Assembly (NCBI RefSeq): GCF_018408855.1
Contig: NZ_AP024323.1
Coordinates: 434,001 to 498,000, forward strand
DNA length: 64,000 nt
DNA from: Caballeronia sp. NK8
GTDB lineage: Bacteria; Pseudomonadota; Gammaproteobacteria; Burkholderiales; Burkholderiaceae
Direction: 5' to 3'
Shown in pieces: positions 16,966 through 25,086 of the stretch. The notes under the pieces were generated by a model. That model made no database searches, was not told where the DNA came from, and was given only the letters and a program-made list of their open reading frames with translations. Both the position numbers and the translations under genes were made by a program. The first letter of the stretch is position 1, and every line of letters begins with the position of its first letter.

Positions 16966-17492
16966 CACCGATAGCGACATCCACCATGAAACCGCCCATC
17001 ATCAATCTCGATGTAATCGATCCGCAACCGCTGCCCCCCGAATTCGCGCCGACAGGCGCCGCCGCCGAACGCTATGCGCCACGTATCGCGCGCATCGGCG
17101 CCATGCTCGGCGCGAAGAAGCTGGGCTATAGCCTGATCGTGCTCGAACCGGGCAAACGGGCGTTTCCGTTTCATCATCATCGCGTGAACGAGGAGATGCT
17201 CTTCGTCATCGAAGGCGAGGGCGAAGTACGCATCGGCGAGGAGTCGCATGCGATCCGCGCGGGCGATGTGATCGCCTGTCCGCCGGGCGATGCAGCAACG
17301 GCGCATCAGATCGTCAATACGGGTGCGCAATCGTTGCGCTACCTGGCTGTCAGCACGATGCAGTCGCCCGAAGTGGTCGAGTATCCCGATACGGGCCGTC
17401 AGGCCGTGCTCGTCGCCGAAGAACCCGGCGTGAAAGGCTTGCGCGCCGTGTTTCGCGCGAGCGATTCACTCGGCTACTGGGATGGCGAATGA
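16962..17492 (+). CDS. Cupin-domain protein
   Basis: 176 residues from the ATG that overlaps the hydrolase stop; an in-frame ATG at 16986 is possible, and neither has a strong ribosome-binding site. The cupin motif 1 PFHHHRVNEEMLFVIEGEGEV (around residues 68-88, written here in outline) supplies three His and a Glu for a metal, and motif 2 GDVIACPPGDAATAHQI supplies another His. Such proteins may bind a sugar, a phenolic compound or a metal. It is the last gene of the M14/hydrolase/cupin operon. Confidence 0.85.
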   Translation: MTPIATSTMKPPIINLDVIDPQPLPPEFAPTGAAAERYAPRIARIGAMLGAKKLGYSLIVLEPGKRAFPFHHHRVNEEMLFVIEGEGEVRIGEESHAIRAGDVIACPPGDAATAHQIVNTGAQSLRYLAVSTMQSPEVVEYPDTGRQAVLVAEEPGVKGLRAVFRASDSLGYWDGE

Positions 17493-17782
17493 AGCGGGCA
17501 TGAACATGTCAGGTAACGGTCGTTGCTGACATCTCGCGTCTATTGCGCGTAACAACGACGACTTTCCTGTTAATTCTTGTGACTCCCGTGCCATTCGCAC
17601 CACGCCTAGGGAAACCTCGTGTTGCAACGCAGCATCGCATTGCGTATGCTGTCCTTGGCGGGTACGTCCAAGCATTCATGCAACGGCGCATCCATACAAA
17701 TATTCAAGCGCCGGTAGCAGGGAGTGTCTCATCGGGCGGCGCCGGTAAGCGTGACGGGCGTTTGCTCGAAGGAGCCGCATTT
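17493..17782. other. Gene-poor interval before the 79-residue protein gene
   Basis: About 290 bases. It contains no convincing coding frame. A GAAGGAG ribosome-binding site for the next gene sits at its end. Nothing else is seen. Confidence 0.5.
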
Positions 17783-18022
17783 ATGGAACTGACCACATCG
17801 TCGAAACCGGCGCTGCACGTCTTTCATCAGGAAGGCGGGTGGCATTGGGGCATCACTGTCGAACGCGCAGCGGGCGGCGGCATGAAGGTCGTCGCGTATA
17901 GCGACGATGGCTTCGAATCCGAAGAAGAAGCCCGCGAGGACGGCGAGCAGGTGTTGCGCTCGGAAGACTGGCGCTCGCGCCAGAGCTTCAGCCGCGGCGA
18001 GCGGCGTCAGGGCTATTCCTGA
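17783..18022 (+). CDS. Small acidic protein of unknown function
   Basis: 79 residues from the ATG at 17783, with AAGGAG nine bases before it. It begins MELTTSSKPALHVFHQEGGWHWGITVER and continues with a glycine-rich turn, an acidic stretch (FESEEEAREDGEQVL) and a basic tail. It has no signal peptide or known motif. The beta-strand then acidic-helix pattern suggests a small soluble protein. An 11-bp perfect hairpin overlaps its stop. Function unknown. Confidence 0.65.
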   Translation: MELTTSSKPALHVFHQEGGWHWGITVERAAGGGMKVVAYSDDGFESEEEAREDGEQVLRSEDWRSRQSFSRGERRQGYS

Positions 18023-18049
18023 TCGGGACGGCGCCCATCCGTCCCGATC
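18021..18049 (+). terminator. Hairpin overlapping the stop of the 79-residue protein gene
   Basis: GATCGGGACGG (18021-18031) pairs perfectly with CCGTCCCGATC (18039-18049) around CGCCCAT, followed by TTCC. It starts within the stop codon. Confidence 0.65.
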
Positions 18050-18158
18050 TTCCTCCGCAGTTCTTCTCCCCTCGTTGTTCCCACCCATCGCAGCACCTTT
18101 CCCCTGCACCAGAAACGCGCGACACTGAACGCATTCGCATTTCGACAAGGCGCTTTCC

Positions 18159-19052
18159 ATGTCGTCCGTTCCGTGTCCGTCCTACGCGATTCCCGATGAC
18201 CCTCGCTTCGCCGTGCGCCGCATGATGCCGCGCGATGTCGACGTCGCGCTTTCGTGGGCTGCGACCGAAGGATGGAACCCCGGCCTCGACGATGCCCGCG
18301 CTTTCTTTGCCGCCGATCCACACGGCTTCTTCGTCGGCACCTGGGATGACGCGCCGATCGGCTGCATCTCGGCGGTCGCGTATGGCGACGCGTTCGGTTT
18401 CATCGGGCTCTATATCGTGTGTCCGGAATGGCGCGGCAAGGGCTTCGGCATGCGTCTGTGGAACCACGGCATGGCGTATCTCGGCGCACGCAACGTCGGG
18501 CTGGACGGCGTGCTGGCGCAGCAGCCCAACTATCGAAAATCAGGCTTCGTGCTGGCGTATCGCAATGTGCGCTACGAAGGCGTCGCGTCTTCGGACGAAG
18601 AACCTGTCGACGGCGTGAAAATCGTCGACGCGCTCGAGATTCCCTTCGAACGTATGCTCGATTACGACACGCGCATGTTCGCCTGCGAGCGCGCCGCTTT
18701 CCTGCGCGCGTGGCTGGCGCAGCCGCCTGCGAGCGCGCGCGCACTCGTCGCGCTCGATGGCGACGCGCTGTGCGGATTCGGCGCGATCCGGCGCTGCGGC
18801 ACGGGCCACAAAATCGGTCCGCTCTTCGCCGACGATCTGTCCGCCGCGCGCTCGCTGTTCCGCGCGCTCGTGTCGGTTCTGCCGGGCGAAACCGTGTATC
18901 TCGACGTGCCCGAAAGCAATCCCGCGGCTGTCGCGCTCGCCGTCGAGCATTCGATGCAAAGCGTCTTCGAAACGGCGCGCATGTACACGCGAGCGGCGCC
19001 GGACGTGCCGCTTGCGAATATCTTCGGCGTGACGACTTTCGAGCTAGGCTGA
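18159..19052 (+). CDS. GNAT N-acetyltransferase with C-terminal Acetyltransf_18-like domain
   Basis: 297 residues. The first half is a GNAT fold: FAVRRMMPRDVDVALSWAATEGWNPG, then the acetyl-CoA pocket GLYIVCPEWRGKGFGMRLWNHG (pyrophosphate loop EWRGKGFG at about residues 88-95). The second half (about 150-297) is the auxiliary domain found in YitI/DUF1248-like two-domain GNATs (CGFGAIRRCGTGHKIGPLFADD). The substrate is unknown. The gene follows the 79-residue protein on the same strand after a hairpin. Confidence 0.87.
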   Translation: MSSVPCPSYAIPDDPRFAVRRMMPRDVDVALSWAATEGWNPGLDDARAFFAADPHGFFVGTWDDAPIGCISAVAYGDAFGFIGLYIVCPEWRGKGFGMRLWNHGMAYLGARNVGLDGVLAQQPNYRKSGFVLAYRNVRYEGVASSDEEPVDGVKIVDALEIPFERMLDYDTRMFACERAAFLRAWLAQPPASARALVALDGDALCGFGAIRRCGTGHKIGPLFADDLSAARSLFRALVSVLPGETVYLDVPESNPAAVALAVEHSMQSVFETARMYTRAAPDVPLANIFGVTTFELG

Positions 19053-19069
19053 CCGCGCAAATGCGGCAA

Positions 19070-19264
19070 TCAGGCCGGCGGCGTGCCGTCGTGGAAGAGG
19101 GTCTTCAGTTGCGAGCGCAGTTCGGGCGAGTCGGTGTGCTGATGCACGGCGACCGCATGCTGCACGGCCGCTTCCATCAGCTCGTCCTCGCTGTCCGCGC
19201 ACAGCGCGACGCTGCACTTCACATCGCTCGGGCACTCGCGGCAATCGATATATTTGCGTGTCAT
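19070..19264 (-). CDS. DUF1059 small cysteine-containing protein
   Basis: 64 residues from the ATG at 19264, chosen because GAGGAGG lies just upstream on the minus strand; a longer frame exists. It matches the small DUF1059 family: CRECPSDVKCSVALCADSEDELMEAAVQHAVAVHQH, with three Cys near the start and two His (metal-ligand-like). The function is unknown. Converges with the GNAT gene and is divergent from the nitrile hydratase operon. Confidence 0.8.
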   Translation of the reverse strand: MTRKYIDCRECPSDVKCSVALCADSEDELMEAAVQHAVAVHQHTDSPELRSQLKTLFHDGTPPA

Positions 19265-19388
19265 GGCATCCTCCTCACATGAGACGCTGATCCAAGTATA
19301 GGCGGCGCGCGAGCGGGTCGTGACGGCGTTTGCACGCGCGCGCACACTCCGGTAACGTGTGACGTCTGTGCCATTCGCGAGCCCGCTC

Positions 19389-20036
19389 ATGAGCCACGAT
19401 CATCCCCATCATCACGATCACGATCACGCCGGCAGCGCGCTGCCGGAGATGGATCTGCGCGTGCGCGCGCTCGAATCGCTGCTGATCGAGAAAGGTTATA
19501 TCGACCGCCAGGCGCTCGATGTGTTCGTTCAAACGTACGAGCACAAGGTCGGGCCGCGCAATGGCGCGCGTGTCGTCGCGAAGGCGTGGCGCGATCCGGC
19601 GTTTCGCGCGTGGCTCCTCGACGACGCCACCGCCGCGATCGCATCGCTCGGTTTCAGCGGGCGGCAAGGCGAGCACATGGTCGCGCTCGAGAACACGGAG
19701 AACGTACATAACATGGTCGTGTGCACGCTGTGCTCGTGCTATCCGTGGTCGGTGCTCGGGCTGCCGCCCGTCTGGTACAAGTCGGCGCCGTATCGCTCGC
19801 GCGCGGTGATCGATCCGCGCGGCGTGCTGAAGGACTTCGGCGTCGAATTGCCCGCGCAGGTCGAATTGCGCGTGTGGGATTCGACCGCCGAAGTCCGCTA
19901 CCTCGTCGTGCCGAAGCGTCCCGCCGGCACGGATCATTTCGACGAAGACGCACTCGCCGACCTCGTCACGCGCGATTCGATGATCGGCACGGGCCTCGCG
20001 GTTTCGCCATCGCAGGCGATGGGAGCATCGGCATGA
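19389..20036 (+). CDS. nthA: Nitrile hydratase alpha subunit, cobalt type
   Basis: 215 residues from the ATG at 19389, an alternative being a weaker start at 19359. The metal claw V111-C112-T113-L114-C115-S116-C117 is the VCTLCSC form with Thr, which in the family predicts non-corrin Co(III) rather than Fe (VCSLCSC). Two of these cysteines become oxidised in active enzyme. The N-terminus has seven His in the first twelve residues ([13 protein letters not shown]), which could hold or deliver metal. It hydrates nitriles to amides. Coupled to the beta gene by an ATGA overlap. Confidence 0.93.
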   Translation: MSHDHPHHHDHDHAGSALPEMDLRVRALESLLIEKGYIDRQALDVFVQTYEHKVGPRNGARVVAKAWRDPAFRAWLLDDATAAIASLGFSGRQGEHMVALENTENVHNMVVCTLCSCYPWSVLGLPPVWYKSAPYRSRAVIDPRGVLKDFGVELPAQVELRVWDSTAEVRYLVVPKRPAGTDHFDEDALADLVTRDSMIGTGLAVSPSQAMGASA

Positions 20037-20701
20037 ACGCGGCGCACGACATGGGCGGAATGCAGGCGTTCGGTCCCGTCGAGATCGACGCGTGCGACGC
20101 GCCGGGCGCATCGCCTTTTCATGCGGACTGGGAGCGGCGCGTGCTGGCCGTCACGCTCGCGATGGGCGCAACGGGTCAATGGAATATCGACACCTCGCGC
20201 GCGGCGCGCGAGAGCCTGCCGCCCGCGCAATATCTCGGCAGCAGCTATTACGAAATCTGGTTCGAGGGCTTGAAGAAGCTCCTGATGGCGAAAGGACTCG
20301 CAAGCGCCGATGAAATCGCGAGCGGCCATTCGCAAGCCGCCGCGAAGCCTGACGTGCGCGTGCTGAAGGCTGCGGACGTGAGCGCGGCGCTGTTGCGCGG
20401 CTCGCCGGTCGAGCGTCCGGCGACATCGCCCGCGCGTTTTGCCGTCGGCGATGAAGTTCGCACGAAGCTGATGAATCCACCGACGCACACGCGTCTGCCG
20501 CGCTATTGCCGGGGCAAGGCGGGGCGTATCGTCGCGGTGCGGGGCACGCATGTGTTTCCCGATGAAAACGCGCTCGGCCACGGCGAGCATCCGCACTGGC
20601 TCTACACAGTGCGTTTCGATGCGACTGAACTCTGGGGACCGGACACGACGGCGTCGTCGGTGTGTGTCGATTGCTGGGAGCCGTATCTCGATGCAGCGTG
20701 A
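20033..20701 (+). CDS. nthB: Nitrile hydratase beta subunit
   Basis: 222 residues, full length. The N-terminal [15 protein letters not shown] and the helical middle, with [13 protein letters not shown], are typical; the C-terminal SH3-like barrel [32 protein letters not shown] and [15 protein letters not shown] binds the alpha subunit. The beta subunit completes the active-site pocket. It starts inside the alpha stop and ends two bases before the accessory gene's second ATG, so the three are translated together. Confidence 0.93.
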   Translation: MNAAHDMGGMQAFGPVEIDACDAPGASPFHADWERRVLAVTLAMGATGQWNIDTSRAARESLPPAQYLGSSYYEIWFEGLKKLLMAKGLASADEIASGHSQAAAKPDVRVLKAADVSAALLRGSPVERPATSPARFAVGDEVRTKLMNPPTHTRLPRYCRGKAGRIVAVRGTHVFPDENALGHGEHPHWLYTVRFDATELWGPDTTASSVCVDCWEPYLDAA

Positions 20702-21506
20702 CATGACCCCGAACGACCCGAAGCCGAAGCTGCACGAACTGCGCGCCGCCTTGCCCGAACTGCCTTTCGACGATGACGGCCCGGTATTCCGCGAGCCGTG
20801 GGAAGCGCAGGCTTTCGCGATGACGCTCGCGCTGTACGAGCGCGGCGTGTTCACGTGGAAGGAGTGGGCGCACGCGCTGAGCGTGGCGATCAGGGACGCG
20901 CAGGCATCCGGCGATCCCGATCACGGCGACACTTACTACACGCACTGGCTGAGCGCGCTGGAACGGCTCACGACGGAGAAGGGCTGCGTGAGCATCGAGA
21001 CGCTCGCGCAGAGGCGAGTCGAATGGGACGAGGCCGCGCGCGCCACGCCGCACGGCCAGCCGATCGAACTCGGACGCACGCACGGACTGCCCGCCGCGAC
21101 GCTCGATGCGTATCGCACCGCGATCTACCGGATCGAAGCGCAGCCGGTCATCGACATGAGGATCGGCGTGGCGAATAGCGCGGTGGCGTCGCTGCTTGCG
21201 GAACACGAGGTCGAGAGCGCTGTGTTCGTCACGGCGTTCAATCCGTTCGGTCATGTGCTCGCGCCCGAAGAAAACGCGGCGCGGCAGCGCAAGCTGATCG
21301 AGCGCGTCGGACAGTTGGGGCTGCGCGCGCTGCGCGGCGAGGGCCTCGATCCGATGAACATCTGGCTGGCCGAAGCGAGTCTCTTCGTGCCAGGCGCAAC
21401 GCACGCGAGCGCCGATGCGCTGATGAAGGAATTCGGGCAGAACGCCGTCGTGTACGTCGATCGCGCGGGCTTGCCGCAATTGCTGCTGCATCCGGAACAT
21501 CGTTGA
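20691..21506 (+). CDS. Nitrile hydratase accessory protein fused to a DUF3293 domain
   Basis: Start either at 20691, inside the beta gene, or at 20703; counting from 20703 there are 267 residues. Residues 15-125 match the P14K/NhlE-type nitrile hydratase activator, a beta-subunit homologue used to insert cobalt (VFREPWEAQAFAMTLALYERGVF). Residues 135-267 are unrelated and fit DUF3293 (VFVTAFNPFGHVLAPEENAARQRKL, then FGQNAVVYVD). DUF3293 is usually a stand-alone protein of unknown role. The fusion suggests both parts act at the same step. Domain assignments rest on motif recall; the DUF3293 call needs a profile search. Confidence 0.78.
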   Translation: MQRDMTPNDPKPKLHELRAALPELPFDDDGPVFREPWEAQAFAMTLALYERGVFTWKEWAHALSVAIRDAQASGDPDHGDTYYTHWLSALERLTTEKGCVSIETLAQRRVEWDEAARATPHGQPIELGRTHGLPAATLDAYRTAIYRIEAQPVIDMRIGVANSAVASLLAEHEVESAVFVTAFNPFGHVLAPEENAARQRKLIERVGQLGLRALRGEGLDPMNIWLAEASLFVPGATHASADALMKEFGQNAVVYVDRAGLPQLLLHPEHR

Positions 21507-21528
21507 AACCATCTATGAGGAGAAGCTC

Positions 21529-21915
21529 ATGCCGCTCGTTCGAATCGATCTGCAGAAAGGCAAGGACAGCGCGTATCGCGCCACCATCGGCGACGTGGTC
21601 TACGAGGCGATGCGCGCGACGCTCGACGTGCCCGAGAACGACCGCTTTCAGATCGTCGCTGAACATGGCGCGACGGATTTCATCATCGACCGCACGTATC
21701 TCGGCATCAACCGCACCGACGATTGCGTCGTGATCCAGGTCACGCTCAACGAAGGCCGCGATCTCGCCAAGAAAAGCGCGTTCTACAAGGCCATCGCCGA
21801 TGGTCTGCACGAGCGCCTAAAGCTGCGCCGCGAGGACGTGTTCATCAGCCTCGTCGAAGTGAAGAAGGAGAACTGGTCCTTCGGCAACGGCGAGGCCCAG
21901 TACGCGCCCAAATGA
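21529..21915 (+). CDS. Tautomerase-superfamily protein
   Basis: 128 residues. Pro-1 follows the Met (MPLVRIDLQKG), the catalytic base of 4-oxalocrotonate tautomerase-like enzymes. The double length suggests two fused beta-alpha-beta units. The motif RKSAFYKAIADGL with REDVFISLVEV is the second unit. Preceded by AGGAG six bases from the ATG. It lies 22 bases after the nitrile hydratase accessory gene and overlaps the next gene by four bases. The substrate is unknown. Confidence 0.83.
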   Translation: MPLVRIDLQKGKDSAYRATIGDVVYEAMRATLDVPENDRFQIVAEHGATDFIIDRTYLGINRTDDCVVIQVTLNEGRDLAKKSAFYKAIADGLHERLKLRREDVFISLVEVKKENWSFGNGEAQYAPK

Positions 21916-22613
21916 CCGAAACGACGATTCCCTTCGACCTCCGGCCCATCCCGCTTCCCGCCGATGCGCCCGGCGACGTGCGCGTGTGGCGGATCGATTT
22001 CGATTTCGCCATGCCGCTCGACCACGCGGCGTACGCCGTGATGAACGCTAGCGAGCGCGCGCGCGCCGCGCGCTTTCTGCGTCACGCGGACGCCGCCCGT
22101 TTCGCCTCCGTGCGCTGCGCGCTGCGCCATGTGCTGGCCATCGAGACGGGTCAAGATGCCGCGAGCCTCGTGCTGGACGCCGACGAAAGAGGCAGGCCGT
22201 TCCTTGCCCATCCGGACACGCCGGACTTCAACGTGTCCCATTCGGGCGATCATGGCCTGATCGCGGTGTCGCGGGCGAGGCGCGTGGGCGTCGATATCGA
22301 GGAGGCACGCGCGACGTTCCATTGGCGCGAACTGGCGCCCGCCGTGCTCGCGGACATCGACCGCGAGGAAATCGAAGCAATGGCCGACGACGTCGCCAGA
22401 ATCGGCGCATTCTTCGACTGCTGGACGGCCAAGGAAGCGGTGCTGAAGGCGCACGGCCACGGCATCGGCGGCGGTGCGATCACGATGAGCGGTTTTTCGG
22501 TTCTGCCGCGCGATGGCATTCGCTATGCGATCACGCGCGAAGCAGGCGCATTTGACGTTATCGCAGTCGACGCGCCTTCGGGATACGCCGCCGCGCTCGC
22601 GTGGTCATATTGA
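21912..22613 (+). CDS. 4'-phosphopantetheinyl transferase (Sfp type)
   Basis: 233 residues. The three family motifs are present: FNVSHSGD (106-113), VGVDIEE (125-131, metal ligands D128 and E130) and WTAKEAVLKAHG (171-182, K174 and E175). It moves phosphopantetheine from coenzyme A to carrier proteins. The start overlaps the tautomerase stop by four bases. No polyketide or peptide synthetase gene is in this window, so its carrier protein must be elsewhere. Sfp-type enzymes usually act on secondary-metabolite carrier proteins or lysine synthesis proteins. Confidence 0.9.
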   Translation: MTETTIPFDLRPIPLPADAPGDVRVWRIDFDFAMPLDHAAYAVMNASERARAARFLRHADAARFASVRCALRHVLAIETGQDAASLVLDADERGRPFLAHPDTPDFNVSHSGDHGLIAVSRARRVGVDIEEARATFHWRELAPAVLADIDREEIEAMADDVARIGAFFDCWTAKEAVLKAHGHGIGGGAITMSGFSVLPRDGIRYAITREAGAFDVIAVDAPSGYAAALAWSY

Positions 22614-22639
22614 TGCGGCGCAGCGACGCTCACGCCAAC

Positions 22640-23146
22640 TCACGCCGCCCTGGTGCGGATGAGATCGCGATGCGTGAGATAGAGCCGCAGATCGAACTCG
22701 GTCTGGTGGTAGCCCGGTTGCATCAACTCACATAGCCGATAGAACGCCTTGTTGTGATCGCTTTCCTTCAGATGCGCGAGCTCGTGCACGACGATCATCC
22801 GGAGGAACTCCGGCGCTGTGTCCTTGAACAGCGACGCGATGCGGATCTCCTTCTTCGCCTTGAGCTTCGCGCCCTGCACGCGCGAGATCGCGGTGTGCAG
22901 GCCGAGCGCGTGACGCAGCACGTCGAGTTTGCTGTCGTAGAAGACCTTGTCGATCGCGGGCGCGACGCGCAGGAATTCCTGTTTCAGGTCTGAGCAATAG
23001 TCGTAGAGCGCGCGGTCGGACTGGACGGCGTGCTTGTTCGGATAGCGTGCGTCGAGGTAAGCGCCCAGTTGTTGCTGGGCGATCAGTCGGCGCACCTTGT
23101 CCTGAAGCGTGTTCGGGTAGGCGCTCAGGTATTTCAGTTGTTGCAT
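22640..23146 (-). CDS. YgjP-like metallopeptidase (DUF45 family)
   Basis: 168 residues from the ATG at 23146; an upstream in-frame start would add 38 residues rich in Arg that I do not trust. The zinc motif is H121-E-L-A-H125 with H131 (ESDHNKAF). A hydrophobic pair IASLFKDT precedes it. The DUF45/YgjP family is related to SprT and WLM peptidases; the natural substrate is not known. No ribosome-binding site is strong. It converges with the phosphopantetheinyl transferase gene and is divergent from the DUF457 gene. Confidence 0.8.
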   Translation of the reverse strand: MQQLKYLSAYPNTLQDKVRRLIAQQQLGAYLDARYPNKHAVQSDRALYDYCSDLKQEFLRVAPAIDKVFYDSKLDVLRHALGLHTAISRVQGAKLKAKKEIRIASLFKDTAPEFLRMIVVHELAHLKESDHNKAFYRLCELMQPGYHQTEFDLRLYLTHRDLIRTRAA

Positions 23147-23405
23147 GACGGCTGGATTTGAATGGATACGTTCAATGCGCGCTGCGCGTACACGCGTGAG
23201 ACGCATCGGGCAGCGTCCGCAGCGAGAATTGCGCAGCAATCTAGCAACCATTCTAGTCAACGCCGCGCCGCCTCGCCGCCGTTGTGATCACAAGCGTGTT
23301 TCGATGCGCGCAATTCCGTAAGTTTATGTTTCAGCCCGGTCCCGGATGTGCCCGCCGTGCGAACATGCGCGCTCTTTCGGCACGGGTGACAAGGCAGGGT
23401 TTTTC

Positions 23406-23921
23406 ATGGCATCGAGCAAGGCGCATCACGCGACCGGATGGGCGGCGGGCATCATCGCGGCGGCGGTCGTGATGCATCCGGTCACGACAGCGGGCGCGGA
23501 CATGGTGTCGGGCGCGCTTGCTTTGCTGGCGGGCGTCGCCGGCGCCACCGCGCCCGACTGGCTCGAAGTCGCCTGGTGGACGCGGGCGCGCAGGCTGTGG
23601 ATCACGCATCGCACGCTCACGCACTGGGGCATCGGCTGGGCGGCGCTGCTCGCGCTTTCGTATCATTTTCTCGGGCGGCATCCGGCGGCGCCGGTCGCGT
23701 TCGGCTTCGCGTGCGGCGGCATCATGCATCTGCTTGCCGACTGGCCGAATCCGCTCGGCGTGCCGTGGATCGCCGGGCGTCACTCGCTCAGACTGTGGAC
23801 GAGCGGCCACTGCGATCTGATCATCGTGATGGCTGCGTGGGCCGCGGCGCTGTTCGTCATCGACGATGTCTGGTTTCATCATGCGTATGGGCGCATGCTG
23901 CTGAACGCGCTGCATTTCTGA
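23406..23921 (+). CDS. DUF457 (YdjM-like) membrane-bound metal-dependent hydrolase
   Basis: 171 residues from the ATG at 23406. It begins MASSKAHHATGWAAGIIAAA and has four membrane segments. THRTLTHWGIGWAALLALS (ITHRTLTH around residues 75-82) and HLLADWPNPLGVPW carry the H/D residues of the YdjM family, annotated as inner-membrane metal-dependent hydrolases. The E. coli member is LexA-controlled, but no LexA box is seen here. The next gene follows after 26 bases on the same strand. Confidence 0.85.
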   Translation: MASSKAHHATGWAAGIIAAAVVMHPVTTAGADMVSGALALLAGVAGATAPDWLEVAWWTRARRLWITHRTLTHWGIGWAALLALSYHFLGRHPAAPVAFGFACGGIMHLLADWPNPLGVPWIAGRHSLRLWTSGHCDLIIVMAAWAAALFVIDDVWFHHAYGRMLLNALHF

Positions 23922-23947
23922 ACGATAACGCGAGGAGACCCGCCGTC

Positions 23948-24442
23948 ATGCAAACCAATCACACGCGCAGTCGCTTCATCCTTTTGCTCGCCGTGCTGTT
24001 CGCGATGCTCGCGCTCGACGGCTGCGCAGGCTTCTTCAATCGCGATGCGATGCGCGTGTCGGTCGCGGGCATCGAGCCGCTCGAAGGGCAGGGGCTCGAA
24101 ATGCGCTTTGCCGTGAAACTGCGCGTGCAGAACCCGAACGACGCGCCGATCGACTTCGACGGCGTCGCGCTCGATCTCGACCTCAACGGCCGTGCGTTCG
24201 CGAGCGGCGTGAGCGATCAGCGCGGCACGGTGCCGCGTTTCGGCGAGACGATCGTGTCGGTGCCGGTGACGGTGTCGGCGTTCTCCGTCGCGCGCCAGGC
24301 GTTCGGCTTCGCGAACGGCGACACCGTCAGCAAGGTGTCGTATGCGGTGCGTGGCAAGCTCGCGGGCGGCGCGTTCGGCGGCGCGCGCTTCTCCGACTCG
24401 GGCTATGTCGATCTGCCGGGCATGGGCGCATCCGGCTACTGA
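23948..24442 (+). CDS. LEA type 2 (WHy-domain) lipoprotein
   Basis: 164 residues from the ATG at 23948, preceded by a GAGGAGA site. Signal peptide II with lipobox LALDGC, so C26 is lipidated. The mature domain (VSVAGIEPLEGQGLEMRFAVKLRVQNPNDAPI) is the LEA14/WHy fold, a single immunoglobulin-like beta sandwich. In bacteria such lipoproteins are tied to dehydration or envelope stress. Its stop codon overlaps the end of the converging cupin gene by seven bases. Confidence 0.85.
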   Translation: MQTNHTRSRFILLLAVLFAMLALDGCAGFFNRDAMRVSVAGIEPLEGQGLEMRFAVKLRVQNPNDAPIDFDGVALDLDLNGRAFASGVSDQRGTVPRFGETIVSVPVTVSAFSVARQAFGFANGDTVSKVSYAVRGKLAGGAFGGARFSDSGYVDLPGMGASGY

Positions 24443-24864
24443 GACGCCGAGGCTTCCTTCGGATCGTACGGCACGACGCGATCCGCTTCGTTCGCGTCGT
24501 TGCGGGCGATCACGGCGCGGGCGGGCTCGGTTGCGCTCAGATTGACCGGCTGATGCGGCACGCCGGGCGGAATGAACACGAAGTCGCCCGGCTCGTTGAT
24601 GACCGATTGCGCCAGTCCCGGCCCATAGCGCGTCTCGATGCGTCCTTCCAGTATGTAGATGCCCGTCTCGTAGCCCACATGCACATGCGGCTCGCCATGC
24701 CCGCCCGGCGGGACGACGACGAGATGCATCGCGAGGCCGCGCGTGCCCGCTGTCGCCGCCGACAACCCGATGAAATAAGGCAGGCGCTGAACCGTCGCGA
24801 TTTCCTGCTGCGGCCGCACCGTGACGACCGTTTGCTGCGCTGACTCTTGCGTGCTGTTCTGCAT
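24436..24864 (-). CDS. Single-domain cupin protein
   Basis: 142 residues from the ATG at 24864, with GGAGG seven bases before it on the minus strand. Motif 1 is HGEPHVHVGYETGIYILEGRIETRYG (residues about 73-98, in outline) and motif 2 PGDFVFIPPGVPHQP, giving three His and a Glu for a metal. The same fold as the 16962 cupin but not a close copy. It is divergent from the glutamate dehydrogenase gene. The role is unknown; a simple sensor or an isomerase are both possible. Confidence 0.85.
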   Translation of the reverse strand: MQNSTQESAQQTVVTVRPQQEIATVQRLPYFIGLSAATAGTRGLAMHLVVVPPGGHGEPHVHVGYETGIYILEGRIETRYGPGLAQSVINEPGDFVFIPPGVPHQPVNLSATEPARAVIARNDANEADRVVPYDPKEASASQ

Positions 24865-25086
24865 GGCAATGCCTCCATCGGCTCGATGCGTCGCCCTCGA
24901 CAATAGCCGAAAGCCGATGTCGCGCAAAGGTCACGCGACACGGCTAACGTAGCGTGAAGCTGCGCACCCTCGTTGTGCAACCGCACATGGCCGACTCGCG
25001 GACAAACCCCCGGGCCGGCGCATAATCTCCTTGATTCGAAGAGCGTGCCGCAACCGCATCGCAACCGAAAGCCTCGGGAGGACACC

